From positions 335,001 through 399,000 of the forward strand of contig CALZFC010000077.1 of NCBI GenBank assembly GCA_945643635.1: a stretch of 64,000 bases of DNA. Reading direction: 5' to 3'. Position numbers and translations under genes: made by a program. How positions within the stretch are numbered: the stretch's first letter is position 1; every line of letters begins with the position of its first letter. The stretch comes from Allodiplogaster sudhausi. Its lineage: Eukaryota > Nematoda > Chromadorea > Rhabditida > Diplogasteridae. The notes beneath the pieces were generated by a model, which saw only the letters and a list, made by a program, of their open reading frames with translations, was not told where the DNA came from and ran no database searches. Positions 12,200 through 25,146 of this stretch are shown here, one piece after another.

Positions 12200-12247
12200 G
12201 TTATTCTTCGGCTTATGGCTGGAATTCAGCCATAAGCGAAGAATAAC
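12200..12247. repeat. 21-bp-arm inverted repeat (hairpin)
   Basis: GTTATTCTTCG(G)CTTATGGCTG, a 5-base loop GAATT, then the exact reverse complement; the only flaw is one extra G in the left arm. Part of the arm (GGCTTATGGCT) recurs near 12928. Confidence 0.85.
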
Positions 12248-14611
12248 ATGGGATGTGGTGCTTCAAATATGTTGAGTCTTGTTGACCATCTCTTGATTTA
12301 TCTCTTTCTCTCTCATTCTCTCCATCTCTCTCTCTCTCCCTCTCTCTCTCTCTCACACACACACTCTCTCTTCCTTCTTCAAACATATCCGTGCCTCTCT
12401 TACCCTTATTACCCCCATGGCTTGCCCACTGTTTTCCATGCTTAAGAGCTTGCAATATTGGAGTCGGCCATTGCCTTGCCTTGGGCCGATTCTCCTCTTT
12501 CCCAATGGGCCAATCAGGCCAGGAAGCAGGAGAATCTCTCTCGCTCATCAGAGAGAGAGAGAAAGTGAGAGAGAGAGAGAGGGAGGGAGAGAGAGAAAGG
12601 AAAAGAGAGAGAGAGAAAAGAGAAAAGAGCAGAGAGAGAACAGAGAGAGAGAGAGAAGAGAGAGAGAAAAGAGCAGAGAGAGAACAGAGAGAACAGAGAG
12701 AGAGAGAGGGAGAGAGAGAGGGAGGGAGAGAGAGAGAATAAACAAGAAAAGAAAGTTTAAAAAAGCAGAGAACGATACATTTCAACTGTCAGACGAAATT
12801 GGCAATCATTTTTTCTCGTCTGTTTAACTGTTGTTAAAATTCATGTTTGTGGCTCGTTTCAATTGCACCTACCAATTCAGATAGCTTATTTGCAAGACAG
12901 TTCGATGTTAAAGACATATATAATCACTGGGCTTATGGCTAGTGATAATGCAACATTTCACGAAAAAAGGAAGTGTCGTTCGAAGGCCATGGTTATCTTG
13001 AATATTCTGTAAAAAGTCCGGGTCGATGCTGTACGAAGAGTTCTAACACGTATTTTAAAGATTAAATTTTAGCTATCTACCGAGACCTTGTTAATAAGGT
13101 ATCTTTGCTGTTGTTTTTAATGAAAAGCATATTCTTTTAAAGAAATTAAATGTCGGACAATGAGTTAAGACCTAAAATGCATGAAAAGTCTGTCACTCTT
13201 TGTTGAGTATACACATATACATACCAAGGGCATTGATCAAGAATTGCATCCACTTGACTCGCACAAGATATTCGCATCGTATTCTCCGCTTCTCTCTCTC
13301 TCTCTCTCTCTCTCCTTTCTCTCCCTCTCTTTTCCTCTCTCTCCCTCTCTCTCGCTCTCTCTTTCCATCTCCCTCGCTCCCTCTCTCTTTCTCTCTCCCT
13401 CGCTCTCTCTCTATCTCTCTCTCTCTCTCTCTCGATTGCCCTGCCTTTTTCCTCGCTTAATTTCTATTACGTTGAAGTCTAGGTCACGAATTTGACACAA
13501 ATATCTACTGAAGTACCCATGTCACTCTGCCGCCTTCGACATCACTCTAAAATAGCAAGCATTACGTATAAGTACGCAAGAGTGTGTAGAATATCTGCGG
13601 TCCACCTGCGCCAACATTTACGTAAAGCAAATGTATTCTGACATTACATAGAGTCGTGAGAATATATATGTAAATGTACAGGGAAGATTGGATCATGCAT
13701 GCATACATACATATGTAGGTTCTGCTTGCTTGGTCCTAACAATACCTACATAAGAGTCATTGATGGAACAGAATGTATGCAACATTAAAGTGAACATAAT
13801 GACTTTTTCAGTTTTTTCTTAATTTCTCAAAATTTCATTCCTTTATCTTCATTTTAAGATTTGTGATGCCTGTTGCGGTTTTTTTTCCTTGTTTTTATTT
13901 GAGCTTACATCTTCTATTCATTCGCCCTCGCGCAATCTGTTCTGTCACGGCAGTGTTTCTTTCGTTTCATCTGGAACTCTCGTTCTCTTTCTCTCTCTCT
14001 CGCTCGCGCTGGCTCTCTTTCTCTATCTCTTTCTCTCTCTCTCTCTCCGTCGCTCGCTCTCGCTCTCTTTCTCTATCTCTCTCTCTCCGAAACTCCCACC
14101 CTCGATTACTGCTTCGGCCCCTGACTATTGTGGAGTCTGCAGAGAGTGCTAGAATTCATTCCCAGCAAGGAAGCACAGATCAAATGACCGTTGATGTACA
14201 ACGCTAGCTAGTCTTCTTATTCCCATATCTTATTTGTTTCTTTCTATCTCTTCCTCACTCGCCCTCCTCTATCTCTTTCTCTCTCTTTTTCTCTCTCACA
14301 CTCTCTATCTCTCTTTGTCTCTCACTTTTTCTCTCACACTCTCTATCTCTCTTTCTCTCTCACACTCTCTATCTCTCTTTCTCTCTCACACACTCTATCT
14401 CTCTATCTCTCTCACACTCTTTATCTCTCTTTGTCTCTCACACTCTCTCTCTCTCTCTCTCTCTCTACGTCCCTCTTTCACTGTCTATGCCATAATTACT
14501 CCTATCGTGTTTCTTATTCTTTACTCGGCATGACTTGCTTTTCCGAATATTAATGAGTTCGTTATCGAATTTTAATAAACATTAAATCAGAGTGCGTCAT
14601 AATATATAATA

Positions 14612-14654
14612 CGCCTCAAAATGTATCAACTTTATGTTGATACATTTTGAAGCG
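14612..14654. repeat. 19-bp-arm inverted repeat (hairpin)
   Basis: CGCCTCAAAATGTATCAAC, loop TTTAT, then its reverse complement with one mismatch. It lies in AT-rich DNA between repeat blocks. Confidence 0.85.
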
Positions 14655-15141
14655 CACATCTGAAAGCTTCTTTTTCAACTTCGTTTTCTCTCTTCCCTCC
14701 TTAATTCTCCCACGACATTATGTGAACTTCAACGAGAATGGATAGAGATCGAGCGTAAAAGGGATATATCGAGGGATAGAGAGACGAGAGAGGGAAAGAG
14801 AGAAAAGAGAGGAGCGAGAGAAGAGAAAGAAAGAGAGAAAGAGCGAGAGAGAGAGAGAGAGAAGAGATAGAGAGAGAGCGAGAGAGCGAGAGAGAGAGAG
14901 AGATAGCGATACCAGAAATTCAATGTCACTTGCCCTGAGAGGCTTCAACTTTCCATTTTCCAATCACCCTTACTCTCATTGTAGGCTACTGTTGATTACT
15001 TCTGCCAGAATCCAGTCATGTTATTCTCTGTCGAGTAACAATGAATCTGAATTTACCGCTATCTTCCCCTCACAATACTCTCTCGTCCTCTCCCTCTTTT
15101 TCTATTTCCTTTATTTTCTCTCTCGCTCTCTCTCTCTCTCT

Positions 15142-15192
<51 letters not shown>

Positions 15193-16002
15193 CTCTTTCA
15201 TACCACTCGTTTTTCATTTCTTTCGCGCACTTTTCTCTCTTAACGAAGTCGCCGAAAAGCAAAAAGGTCGCCACAATCTTGTTTATTCTTCCATCCGGTG
15301 GACAACGCACTCGTGCTGACAAGGAAGAAAACATGCAAGGGAAAGAGAAAGAGATATATGGGGAGAGAGGGAGAGACAGAGAGAGGGGTACGATTGGGAG
15401 AGAGAAAGAGCGAGAGAGAGAGGGAGAGAGAAATAGTGAGAGAGAGAGAGAGAGTGAGAGAAAGAGGGAGAGAGAGAGAGGATATCAGTTTCTTGATTTA
15501 AAAAAAAAATATTTTCCATTTCCCTCACGGGCTAAATACTAGTCCAAATGAAATACTGGGGAGATTCCATAGAACAGTTCAAAGAAACCATGGATTACGG
15601 ATGAAGTCAAATGGAAGTGCTTCTTACATTAATTACTAGCTCCGCCTTAAGATGTAAAGACTATGTCAGGGTTCTGTTCAAGATTGTTGAGTATAACACT
15701 AGCAATGGGCTTATTGTTAGGAGTGATAAGCGAGGATAGTATGTTACTGGTTTCTCGGAACCGGTTGAAAACTAACAAGTTTACTAACAAAAAAGATTAG
15801 CAAACAATGCAATTGGAAGTTTGCAACAGTTATCCCACAATCATCTCTGCAAAGCAATTATCGTTAGTCTGTACATACTTTCCTTGACTTCTTTATTACC
15901 TCACCATTTCTATTCCCTCTAAACATCTCCTACTCCTCTAGCTTTCTCTACTTCTTTCTCCTTTTTCTTTCGTTCTTTTTTCCTCGTTTCCTTCTATGTA
16001 CC

Positions 16003-16035
<33 letters not shown>

Positions 16036-16340
16036 GTCTCTCTCTGTCTCTCTCTCTCCCTCTCTTTCTCTGGTTCCAATATCCTTCTCTTCCCTGTCTA
16101 CCACAATCATAATTTTCTCACTGACGAGTCGATGTGGTCTGAATCGTGCGTGTGCAAGTTACATTTCGATCGCTCTTCCCGATCAAAAACCACTCCCCTA
16201 TGAAAGCAGCTTGCCTGTTTATCTATTTATCAACGTTTCCCATCTCTCTATCTTTCCCTAAGTCGCCTCATAGGTGCAACTCTCTCTCTCTTTTTTTTTC
16301 TCTCTCTCTCACTCTCTCTATCTCTCTCTCTGTCTCGCTT

Positions 16341-16379
<39 letters not shown>

Positions 16380-16996
16380 TTCTCTCTCGAGCTACTCATT
16401 TTCGTCCTCTTCAAAGGTCTCGCAATTCTTTTGTACCCTCATGTGCAATCGCTCTTTCTTAGTTGCCTTTGTTTTTCGACAGTCTCAGTAGTTTACGTCT
16501 CCGGCATCTGTCTGTCTCTTTCTGTTCTCGTCTTCATCCCTCTCTCTCCCTCTCTCTCTCACTCTCTGTCTTTCTCACTCCCTCTTAGTCTTTCTTACTC
16601 TCTTTCTTACTCTGCAACGTTCCGACGACTGCAGTTGTCCCTATGAACCTTCACTACACAAATATTTGTTCATTAACATTAGGATTATAGACTTCTATAT
16701 TATTTTAAATGTATTCGGTGCTCAAACCCCTCGTTCTCTCTTTCGCAGCAATAATATTTCTCGTCCGCAATATGTATTTGCTTTTTCAGTCATGGCTATA
16801 TTTCCTTTTTTCTTTGTCAATGCCTTTCAGTTGTGTTCAACAAGTATACACATGCTCATTTGTCACCTTGAAGTTCAGCTCTGGTTGTTGATGAAATCCT
16901 AAAGGTCCCAGCGATCACACCGCCGGGGCTATCGAAACTACAGTAATCTCATCTGGTGTACGCTAGGTCAAGGGGCAAAGTCGTGTCGGGACCATC

Positions 16997-19900
16997 ATGA
17001 CGACGACGCCCCTTCTGGCGGCAATCACCGAGTTGCGCAACAGTTCGCTGTACCGCGAGCTGAGCGGCCTGTACATGGCAGACGAATATGGACTCATGGT
17101 AATTTGTCAATTTTTTTTTACAATTTAAACAAGTTATTCGCTCATTTATTTGTATGACAAACTTAGAAGCCACGTGGGTATCACATTTAAAAAAAAAGAA
17201 AAAAGAAACATGGGTCGGCCTATAGGCCCGTTTGGGCCGGAAAATTCTCAATATCCTTGACAATTATCGTTTAATATTTTTTTAAATCTATTGTAGAACA
17301 CACTTATACACATTGTAAAGAAACAGCCAAAAGGGATATGCTCTAAAGTGGTTTGTACCTCGCTGAAACTTATTGAAGCAACCTATAAATTTAGTTCAAA
17401 TTGTCTAATTATTTAACAAATGAAAAAATAAAGAACAAATTCTGGCTTGGCCGAAGAAAATTTCAGATAACGTACTAAGGCGTCGTCCTTAATTTTTGGG
17501 CGTACATTCCTCCATTTCTAGAGCACTTTTTCACAAATGTCACAGCAGAGAAAACATTCGCTGATGGTTAGAAAAAAACGAATCTATTTTCGTTATCAAA
17601 ATACGCCTAAAAAATAAGACTGGTAAACAATTAGACTTCCATCATGAGTAGTGAGCTCCGTGGTTCTCATAGCGCTGACGGAATTTTAGTTCCAACTAGG
17701 TTTCAACACAGTGCTTTCATCTTACAATTAGATAGAGATATATATGACCGGGCAGAGTTTATGTACATATAAACTCTGCCCGGTCAAATATATCTCTATC
17801 TAATTCTAAGATGAAAAGTCATTCAGAAATTAAGTAAATTTTTGATGTGAATATAAATATAATTTTCATTAAAAATAAAGTAAATTTCGATAAATAAACG
17901 TAAATAATAATTAATATAAATAAAGAAATTAAACAAATAAATAAGTAACAACCAAAATACTAATTCTAAATTTAAAAAAAAATAATTAGACAAATAATCA
18001 GAATAGAAATTCTACCGTTTGCCCTTTTCGCCGCCTCCCTCCTCCTCTCTTTCCTTCTCTCTCCCCCTCCCTCTCTCGCTCTCTCTCACCCACTCACTCT
18101 CACCCAGGTTCCCGCCACTTCGCTCTCTTCTTCGCTGCTCTCTCGGAATTGCTCGAATCCGCTTGTAGCGGACTATGCAAGAGAGCTCGCTCGTCTAGCA
18201 GTCATCAGTAGTAGCAGCCAGCAAGGAGACCCGTTAGAGAGAGAGAGAGAGAGAGCGAGAGATAGAGATAGAGAGCGAGAGAGAGATAGAGCGATCTTCT
18301 TGCCTCAGGTCGCAGCCGTTCCCGTTGACTCGTCTACTCTTCTCAGTCGTCTTTCTCCTCGTCGGCTGCATTGGTATTCTCGGCAATCTTCTTACTGTAA
18401 GTTATGGTGGTTAATTGTCGCATTATGAGGAAGAATGTCTTTCTCTCTCTCCACTCTCTCTCTCTCTACTCTCCCTCTCTCAACTCTCTCTCGACTCTCT
18501 CTCTCTCTATCTCTACTCTCTCTCACTCCACCCCTCTCTAAAACTCTCTCTCTCTCTCTCTAAAACTCTCTCTCTCTCAACTCTCTCTCCACTCCTCTCT
18601 CTCAACTCACTCTCTCTCAACTCTCTTTCTCTCTCAACTCTCTCTCTCTCTCTCTCTCCTCTCTAGGTCTGGGTGATCTACTCGACGGCCTCCCTCCACT
18701 CTGCGACCAATCTCTTCTTGGCATCTCTCGCCTCCTCCGATCTCCTTCTCCTCCTTGTTGGAGTGCCATTTGACCTCGTCCATCTCTGGAAGGCAGACGG
18801 GCTGCTCAGGCTGCCAGCGTATTGCGAGATTGCGAGTACGGAGAGAGAGGGCGAGAGAGAGAGAGACAGGGAGATGGAGAGAGAGAAGAGTTAGAGAGAG
18901 AGAAAGGGAGATGGAGAGAGAGAAGAGTTAGAGAGAGAGAGAAAGAGAAGAGGTAGAGAGAGTAACAGAGAATGGAGAGAGAGTGCGAGAAAGAGAGAGG
19001 AAGAGGATGATATAGAGAGAAAAAGGGAGAGTGAGCGAGAAAGACAGGAGAGAGAAAGAGTGTGAGAAAGAAAGAGGCATGTTGGGAAAAAGAGAAGGAC
19101 TGACAGACAGAGGAAACAATGAAGGTTTGAAAGATGTAATATTTTAGTTAACAAACCTTTTCCTACTTATTCTGTTCAAGAGTGGTTTTGCCTCGTACAC
19201 CGTTTTGAAAAGCCATTCGAATTCCGCCGAAATTTATGAAACTGCGACTGACGTTAGGAATTGCTTGTTGTTGTTGAGAGGCAGAGAGGGAGAGAGAGAG
19301 AGAGAGAGATAGATAATGATAGAAAGATAGAGAGAGAGGGACAGGGAGAGAGAAGGTGGGAGAGACAGAGAGAGAGAGACCGAGAGAAAGAGACAGTCTC
19401 TTCCAGGCACCTCGATCAGCCTCTTCACTTTCGCCTCCACCCTCACGATAGTCTCTCTGACTGCAGAGCGATTCGTCGCCATCTGCTATCCTTTCTCGCT
19501 GCGCTCTCTCTTCCATCGAAGAAAGGTAGTATTGGCGGGAAATTATAACGTTTGAAAATATTGAACTTTGATCTTTGATCTTTGGTCTTCTCCTAATTTT
19601 TTTTTCATTTTTCATACATTCGCCAGGTCACTCGCCTCATCTACATCATCTGGGCGGTCGCCTTTTGTCCGTCCATCTTTATTGGCATGCAGGTATATGT
19701 ATATTAGAAATCTATTGAAGAAGTATTTTTTCCTCATTTTTTTATTACTGCCCTTGTCTTTTATTTTTCTCCTCTACTTATTTTGTACTTAAATATTTTG
19801 GGTTTTTTTAATTTATATTTTCCGTGCTATCTTTCTTCAGTTCAAGCGTGTCACGCGAGACTTCTGTGGTGTAAATCGTCAACTTGGAGGAGGCCAATGC

Positions 19901-20131
19901 GACTTTGTCGACGCTGGACTTCACTATCCGTTTGAGGTGAGAGCGGAAGAGATTGGAGAGAGAAAGATATGGGAGAGGAGAGAAAAAGAGATAATTAATA
20001 GTTTATTTATTCTTCCCCCTTCTCTCCCTCATTCTCCTCTTCTACTCCCTCTCGCCCTCACTCCCCTATCTCACTTCTCTCTCTCTCTCATTATCTCTCT
20101 CTCATTATCTCTGTCCCACTTTCCCTCCCTC

Positions 20132-20190
<59 letters not shown>

Positions 20191-21633
20191 CTCTCTCTCC
20201 CTCTCTCTCTCCTTCTCAGATCGCCGCGGTGATCACCTTCGCCCTCCCTCTCCTCTTCATCGTCTTCTGCTACGTGCGCATCCTGCACTCGCTGAATGCA
20301 ATGGCCGCCGCGACTGCCGTCATGCAGCCAGGCGCGGCCGAGCGGCGAGTCAGCCGGGTACGGTTCTATCTACTCTAACTCAGGAGATTCCTCAGGCTAT
20401 ATACCTCAGGTCATACCTCAGGATAAAGTTGACACCTAAGAAAAAAAAAACAAATTAACGAAACCCAATCGCCAGCACAAGCTACAGGCTGCCTTATTCT
20501 TGCAATATTTTATTATATTATTTAAGTCAATTTAAGAGAAGAAAAAAAAGTATAAATAGCGCGGAAGATTTGAAAAAATGTTGACTTATAAAAAAAAATT
20601 CTGGACGAAAGAAGAGTTTGCAGCGTCTGCAAAATAATGTTATTGTTTGCTTGCTCTAACATACCTCAATAAATTTGACAAAAAAAAACATTAATTGCAG
20701 ATGAACTCTGCTGGGCGACATTAATGCACATTTCCTCGATAAGCTACTGCGCTATCAACTTTAATTAGATATTTTTGCTTACGTCTAAGTGAATTCGACG
20801 CAAAACTCCCCAATTATGTAAGTGGATGACGAGAGACGAGAGTGACTTCGATTGCTAACTGGTGGTTTTAGTGCTTGCAACTCAGATATAGCAAAATGCG
20901 AACCTTCATATTTGATGACTTCTCTTTTTTATGTGCCAGTACATGCTGTAAAAATTATATATGAAATGCACCGAATCTGCCGTGGCATGCCAGGAATGCT
21001 CTGTTTATTAATATATAATTTATTGTCACCTCAGGAAATACATTAGGATTAACCTTAGGACTATGACATAGGATCAGGATATACCTTGGTGATAAACATA
21101 AACCTTATTCTCAGGATCGCGATATACCTTTGAATACATACCTCAAGATATACCTTAGGATAAGCATAAACCTCATGGTATACCTTAGGTTAGTATGAAT
21201 TCGTCACTCCGAAGGGAAGGAAGAGATTGATTGCAGATGAACTCGAACAACTCGCAGGACGCGCCTCCGCCTTCGCCATTGTTGCAGGTTGTTGTTCGGG
21301 AGTATATGTATTACAGCCGAACATTGTGACAATGGATGTCCCAATGTTGGAGATGTGAAAGAATCTAAGCCACTTTTCTCTGTGTGCATATTGTAGATTA
21401 TTTGACTGGTCAAATATTAATTTACCTAATTACAAGTTGAGAGCTTGTGGAAATAAGTGGAAATGTTTGTGTCAGGGTTATTTAATAAATTATTATAAAT
21501 AAATTATCATTTTAAATATATGATTGAATCAATATTACATAGATGCACACTCGTGACTGCGCGCCGCCAAAGTCGGAGCAAGCACAGCGAATGGTCATTA
21601 GGATGCTGGTGACGGTTGGTTCGGATGGAGGGC

Positions 21634-21671
<38 letters not shown>

Positions 21672-22008
21672 ACGAGAGAGCGAAGGAGGAGGGGGGGGGG
21701 AGAGGGATGGAGAGAGTGAGGGAGGAAGTGAGAGAGAGGGAGATAGAGCGAGAGGAAGTGAGAGTAGGAGAGGCAGAGAGAGAGAGAGAGTGACGAGGGA
21801 ATGGGAGAGATTGAGAGAGAGAGAGAGTAATCCTATCACAGGTCTGCGCCGTCTTCTTCCTCTGCTACCTCCCTTACCACGTGGAGCGTCTCATCGTAAT
21901 CTACGCCAACTGCACGTCCACTCTCTGCTTGATGCTCTATCCGATCACTGGACTGTTGCAGGTGCCTTTCTTTCTCTGCTTCTCTCGCTCTCTTCTTTCT
22001 CACCCTCT

Positions 22009-22055
<47 letters not shown>

Positions 22056-22192
22056 TCCAGTATGTCTCTGCCACCGTCAACCCTCTCCTCTACAATCTGA
22101 TGTCGATTCGATTCCGGACGGCCTTCCGCCGCCTCATGCGCGATGTCGTCACGAGACATAAGCGAGAGTTCAATTCGATCGTCAAAATTTGA
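16997..22192 (+). CDS. Class A neuropeptide-type G-protein-coupled receptor, complete, 11 exons
   Basis: Exons 16997-17098, 18316-18396, 18667-18835, 19407-19525, 19627-19692, 19841-19936, 20220-20357, 21237-21287, 21543-21608, 21842-21961 and 22061-22192 join without frame break to 379 residues. The protein should sit in the plasma membrane and signal through a G protein. Seen: an N-glycosylation site NSS near the N terminus; TM1 with GN (GILGNLLT); TM2 NLFLASLASSDLLLLL; the EC1 cysteine (PAYCEIA); TM3 ending ERF instead of DRY; a second extracellular loop with cysteines; TM5 ALPLLFIVFCYV; TM6 FFLCYLPYH; TM7 NPLLY; and a short tail of basic residues. TM6-TM7 (LPYHVERL, LMSIRFRTAF) resembles the neuromedin-U/pyrokinin and AEX-2 receptor group, which is my best guess; the ligand is unknown. 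Introns are filled with CT and GA tracts. Intron 7 also holds short CCTTAGGATA-like repeats. The choice of exon 2 acceptor (CGCAG before CCG) rests on phase. Confidence 0.9.
17715..17816. repeat. Near-perfect ~50-bp-arm inverted repeat in GPCR intron 1
   Basis: The left arm begins TTTCATCTTACAATTAGATA and the right arm is its reverse complement with only about two mismatches, meeting at a small loop around 17762-17766. The central block ACCGGGCAGAGTTTA is fully paired. The transcript would fold into a long hairpin. It may be a fold-back element or a small-RNA precursor; no flanking duplication is evident. Confidence 0.9.
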
Positions 22193-24207
22193 ATTTTATC
22201 TTTCCCGCCAAATTTGAGATTAAAATTTTAATTACTTTCCCTAGACTTTAATATTCATTTGTTTTCTCTTTGCGCTCTTTATTTCCAGCCGTTTATACTT
22301 CTACCTTTTAAACATCAATTCTATGCTTTTAATTCGTCTTGCAACGGGTTTCAATATTTTGTATGGCTCTCTCAAAGTAATTGAAGAACAATTTTGAGCA
22401 ACGGTGCTACTGTTTTCATCTGTAAATCTCTATTTTCAATATTTCTTGTTGTATTGAATGATATCTTTTTGCTTAGAACTCTGGAACACAATTTCTTACA
22501 TACTCAATTGCCACCAAACTTCACATCAATGTCAACGCATTCTCGCTTTATACGGGTTTGTCAGCTTTATTTGAACTGTTTCATTGCTTTTTCACCTTAC
22601 CAAAGCATTATGTTCGTATGTAGCGATTGATAATCTGTAACGCCACAAGAAACATTTATTGACACATTCAGCTTCGTCCGATTTGTTATCTTTATTGCAT
22701 GGCCAAGTTCTCTTCACAAAATGATTTATTTTTTCTTGTTTTTGTTTTTACCCTAAAAGGAGGTGTCTGCCTTGATAAAGAAATGAATATAAAATCATGC
22801 CGACATAACTATCAAATAGAGGAGCAAGAGGAACATATAAAAAATTACACAGACTTGGGGAAAAACATCGCCAGAAATACAGCGCAGCTTACAGCAGGAT
22901 AGGATAACAGAGTGAACAATCAGCAATTCGACATTGAAACTAACCATAAATTTAAACTTGGATACAGACAACTCTATTTGTTAGAAAATATTGAACTATT
23001 ATTTGCATGAAGACTACTATGCTTTATCAAAGACTGATTTTACTCGTCTAATTATATCGAACAGTGCATCCACACAAACCGCCGGGACAACATTTTTTGT
23101 CGCCTAAAATAGCTAGCAATAGCGTAGATATTCATAAAGTATTTAATTGTTCAGTACGTTGTAATTATCAGACTAGCTACTAAGATTTAAAAAAAAAACT
23201 AAAATTGTCCTATATTTCCTCTCTCTGACTTGCTCCTTGCCGCTTACCCAGGATCTCGCACGCTCACACACGTTGTTTACATACATACATAGCTTACCTT
23301 ACAATTAGAGAGATTGATGCACCAATAACAAAATGGGAACATTCCAACTTTAAAATGAGTTTTATTATAGTATAGCAAATATTCGAGAGCAATTTTAACG
23401 TAAGAACAATTTTAAATGAGATTAAACGAAGCATAAAAAACTGAAGAATTCAACTGTAGAATATTTTTTTTTCTCTCGAAGAAAATGCACACTCATATAG
23501 GCTGCGAGGCTTGAGGCACAACATTACTTTATTTCTAAAGACATAAAAAGTTCACAGAGGAATAGTTACAACAGTTTGTTTGTTAAAGGAGGCCATAAGG
23601 GAAAAACTCTTACCACGAAGTCCCTGACGGCTTTGCACGGAATGATAAAAAGAACGGAGTAAAGAATCAACAGAAATGGTGCTACTGCCCCTTGCCTATC
23701 TCCCCAGAAACTTGTGGTTTGCACCATTGCCAGGTGAGCCTACGTGTTAAGAAAAACCCGGCCTATGTTGGTTGCGCGCACCATATGTATGCAATTAATG
23801 GGCATGACCCGGTTGGCCCCAGCGGCCACAATGTTGCTCTGTTAAAATTTTTTAAAAATGGCGGGAAAATATAATATTTGGGAATTCAAAGTAGAAAACA
23901 GTGTTAATTTCCTCAGGGCATGAAAGTTTTTGTGACTTCGGGACACTTGCAATCGAAGTTTCTAGCACACCCCTACCAAATAAGGCGAAAAAAACAAGAC
24001 ACTATTTATTCGCCTCGGGCCTCCTTTAAGAAGAAACACAGAAAGAAAAAAAAAGGAATTGGCAAATCAAATTCAGGTGATTCTTATCAAGTGCATAACG
24101 GATAAAGCTATAATTATGCTCGCGCACACCCAGAACGAAATCAGTCGAATCTCGATTACAGGCGCTACGGGGTCCGTCTTCCGCTCTCTCTCTCTCCTCT
24201 CTCTCTA

Positions 24208-24260
<53 letters not shown>

Positions 24261-25113
24261 CATCCCGCTTCTCCTTCTCTCTCTCCGTTACTCTCGCAAT
24301 CTCTCCTCTCCCTATCTTTCTCGCTCTCTCGCTCTTCCTGTCTCTTTCTCTCTCTCTTTCGCTCGCTCTTCCTGTCTCTTTCTCTCTCTCTTTCGCTCGC
24401 TCTCTTTCTCTCTCGCTCTGCCTGCCCCTGTCTTTCTCTAGCTCTCTCGCGCTCTCTCGCTCTTCCTGTCTCTTTCTCTCTCTCTCGCTCTCTCGCTTGT
24501 CCAGTCTCTCTCTCGCTCTTCTTGTCTTCTCTCTTTCTCTCTCTCACGCTCTCTCGCTCGTAAAGTCTCTCTCTCTCTCTCTCGCTCTCTCGCTTGTCCG
24601 GCCTCTCTCTCTCGCTCTTCCTGTCTCTCTCTCTCTCTCTCTCGCTCGCTCTTCCTGTCGCTTTCTCTCTCTCTTTCTCTCTCGCTCTTCCTGCCCCTGT
24701 CTTTCTCTAGCCCTCTCGCGCTCTCTCGCTCTTCCTGGCTCTCTTTCTCTCTCCCTCTCTCGCTCTCTCGCTTGTCCAGTCTCTCTCTCGCTCTTCCTGT
24801 CTCACTTTCTCTCTCTCGCTCTCTCGCTCTTCCTGTCTCTCTTTCTCTCTCTCTCGCTCTTCCTGTCTCTATTTCTCTCTCGCGCGCTCTCTCGCTCGTC
24901 CAGTCTCTCTCTTGCCCTTCCTGTCTCTCTTTCTCTCTCTCTCTCTCGCTTGTCCAGCCTCTCTCTCTCGCTCTTCCTGTCTCTCTTTTTCTCTCCCTCG
25001 CTCTTCCTGTCTCTCTTTCTCGCTTTCGCTCTCTCGCCCTTCCTGTCTCTTTCTCTTTCTCGCTCTTCTTGTCTCTCTCTTTCGCTCGTCCTGTCTCTCT
25101 CTCGCTCTTCCTG

Positions 25114-25146
<33 letters not shown>

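Larger units (their letters stand above)
7434..16996. repeat. 9.5-kb region dominated by (CT)n and (GA)n compound tracts
   Basis: Polypyrimidine blocks (for example 7840-7935, 8070-8150, 10070-10330, 10480-10620, 11019-11250, 11380-11480, 13290-13440, 13985-14090, 14260-14470, 15115-15195, 16280-16390) alternate with polypurine blocks (8598-8760, 9540-9905, 10745-10870, 12545-12740, 14785-14905, 15360-15480). Long frames here encode S/L/F or R/E strings and are artefacts of the repeats. Short non-repetitive islands lie between blocks; only those at 10.6-11.4 kb look worth listing. The AT-rich parts at 11.8-12.3, 12.8-13.3 and 15.5-15.9 kb show nothing else I recognise apart from two hairpins. 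Confidence 0.9.

Noticed and set aside
20694..20724. Possible extra GPCR exon starting at ATTGCAG|ATGAACTC
   Set aside because: It copies the start of the real exon at 21237 but runs into TAA after seven codons; the 21237 version keeps frame.
22699..22902. 67-codon frame with a hydrophobic start, considered as a small secreted protein
   Set aside because: The would-be signal region is a run of T-rich codons, there is no clear cleavage site and no second line of support.
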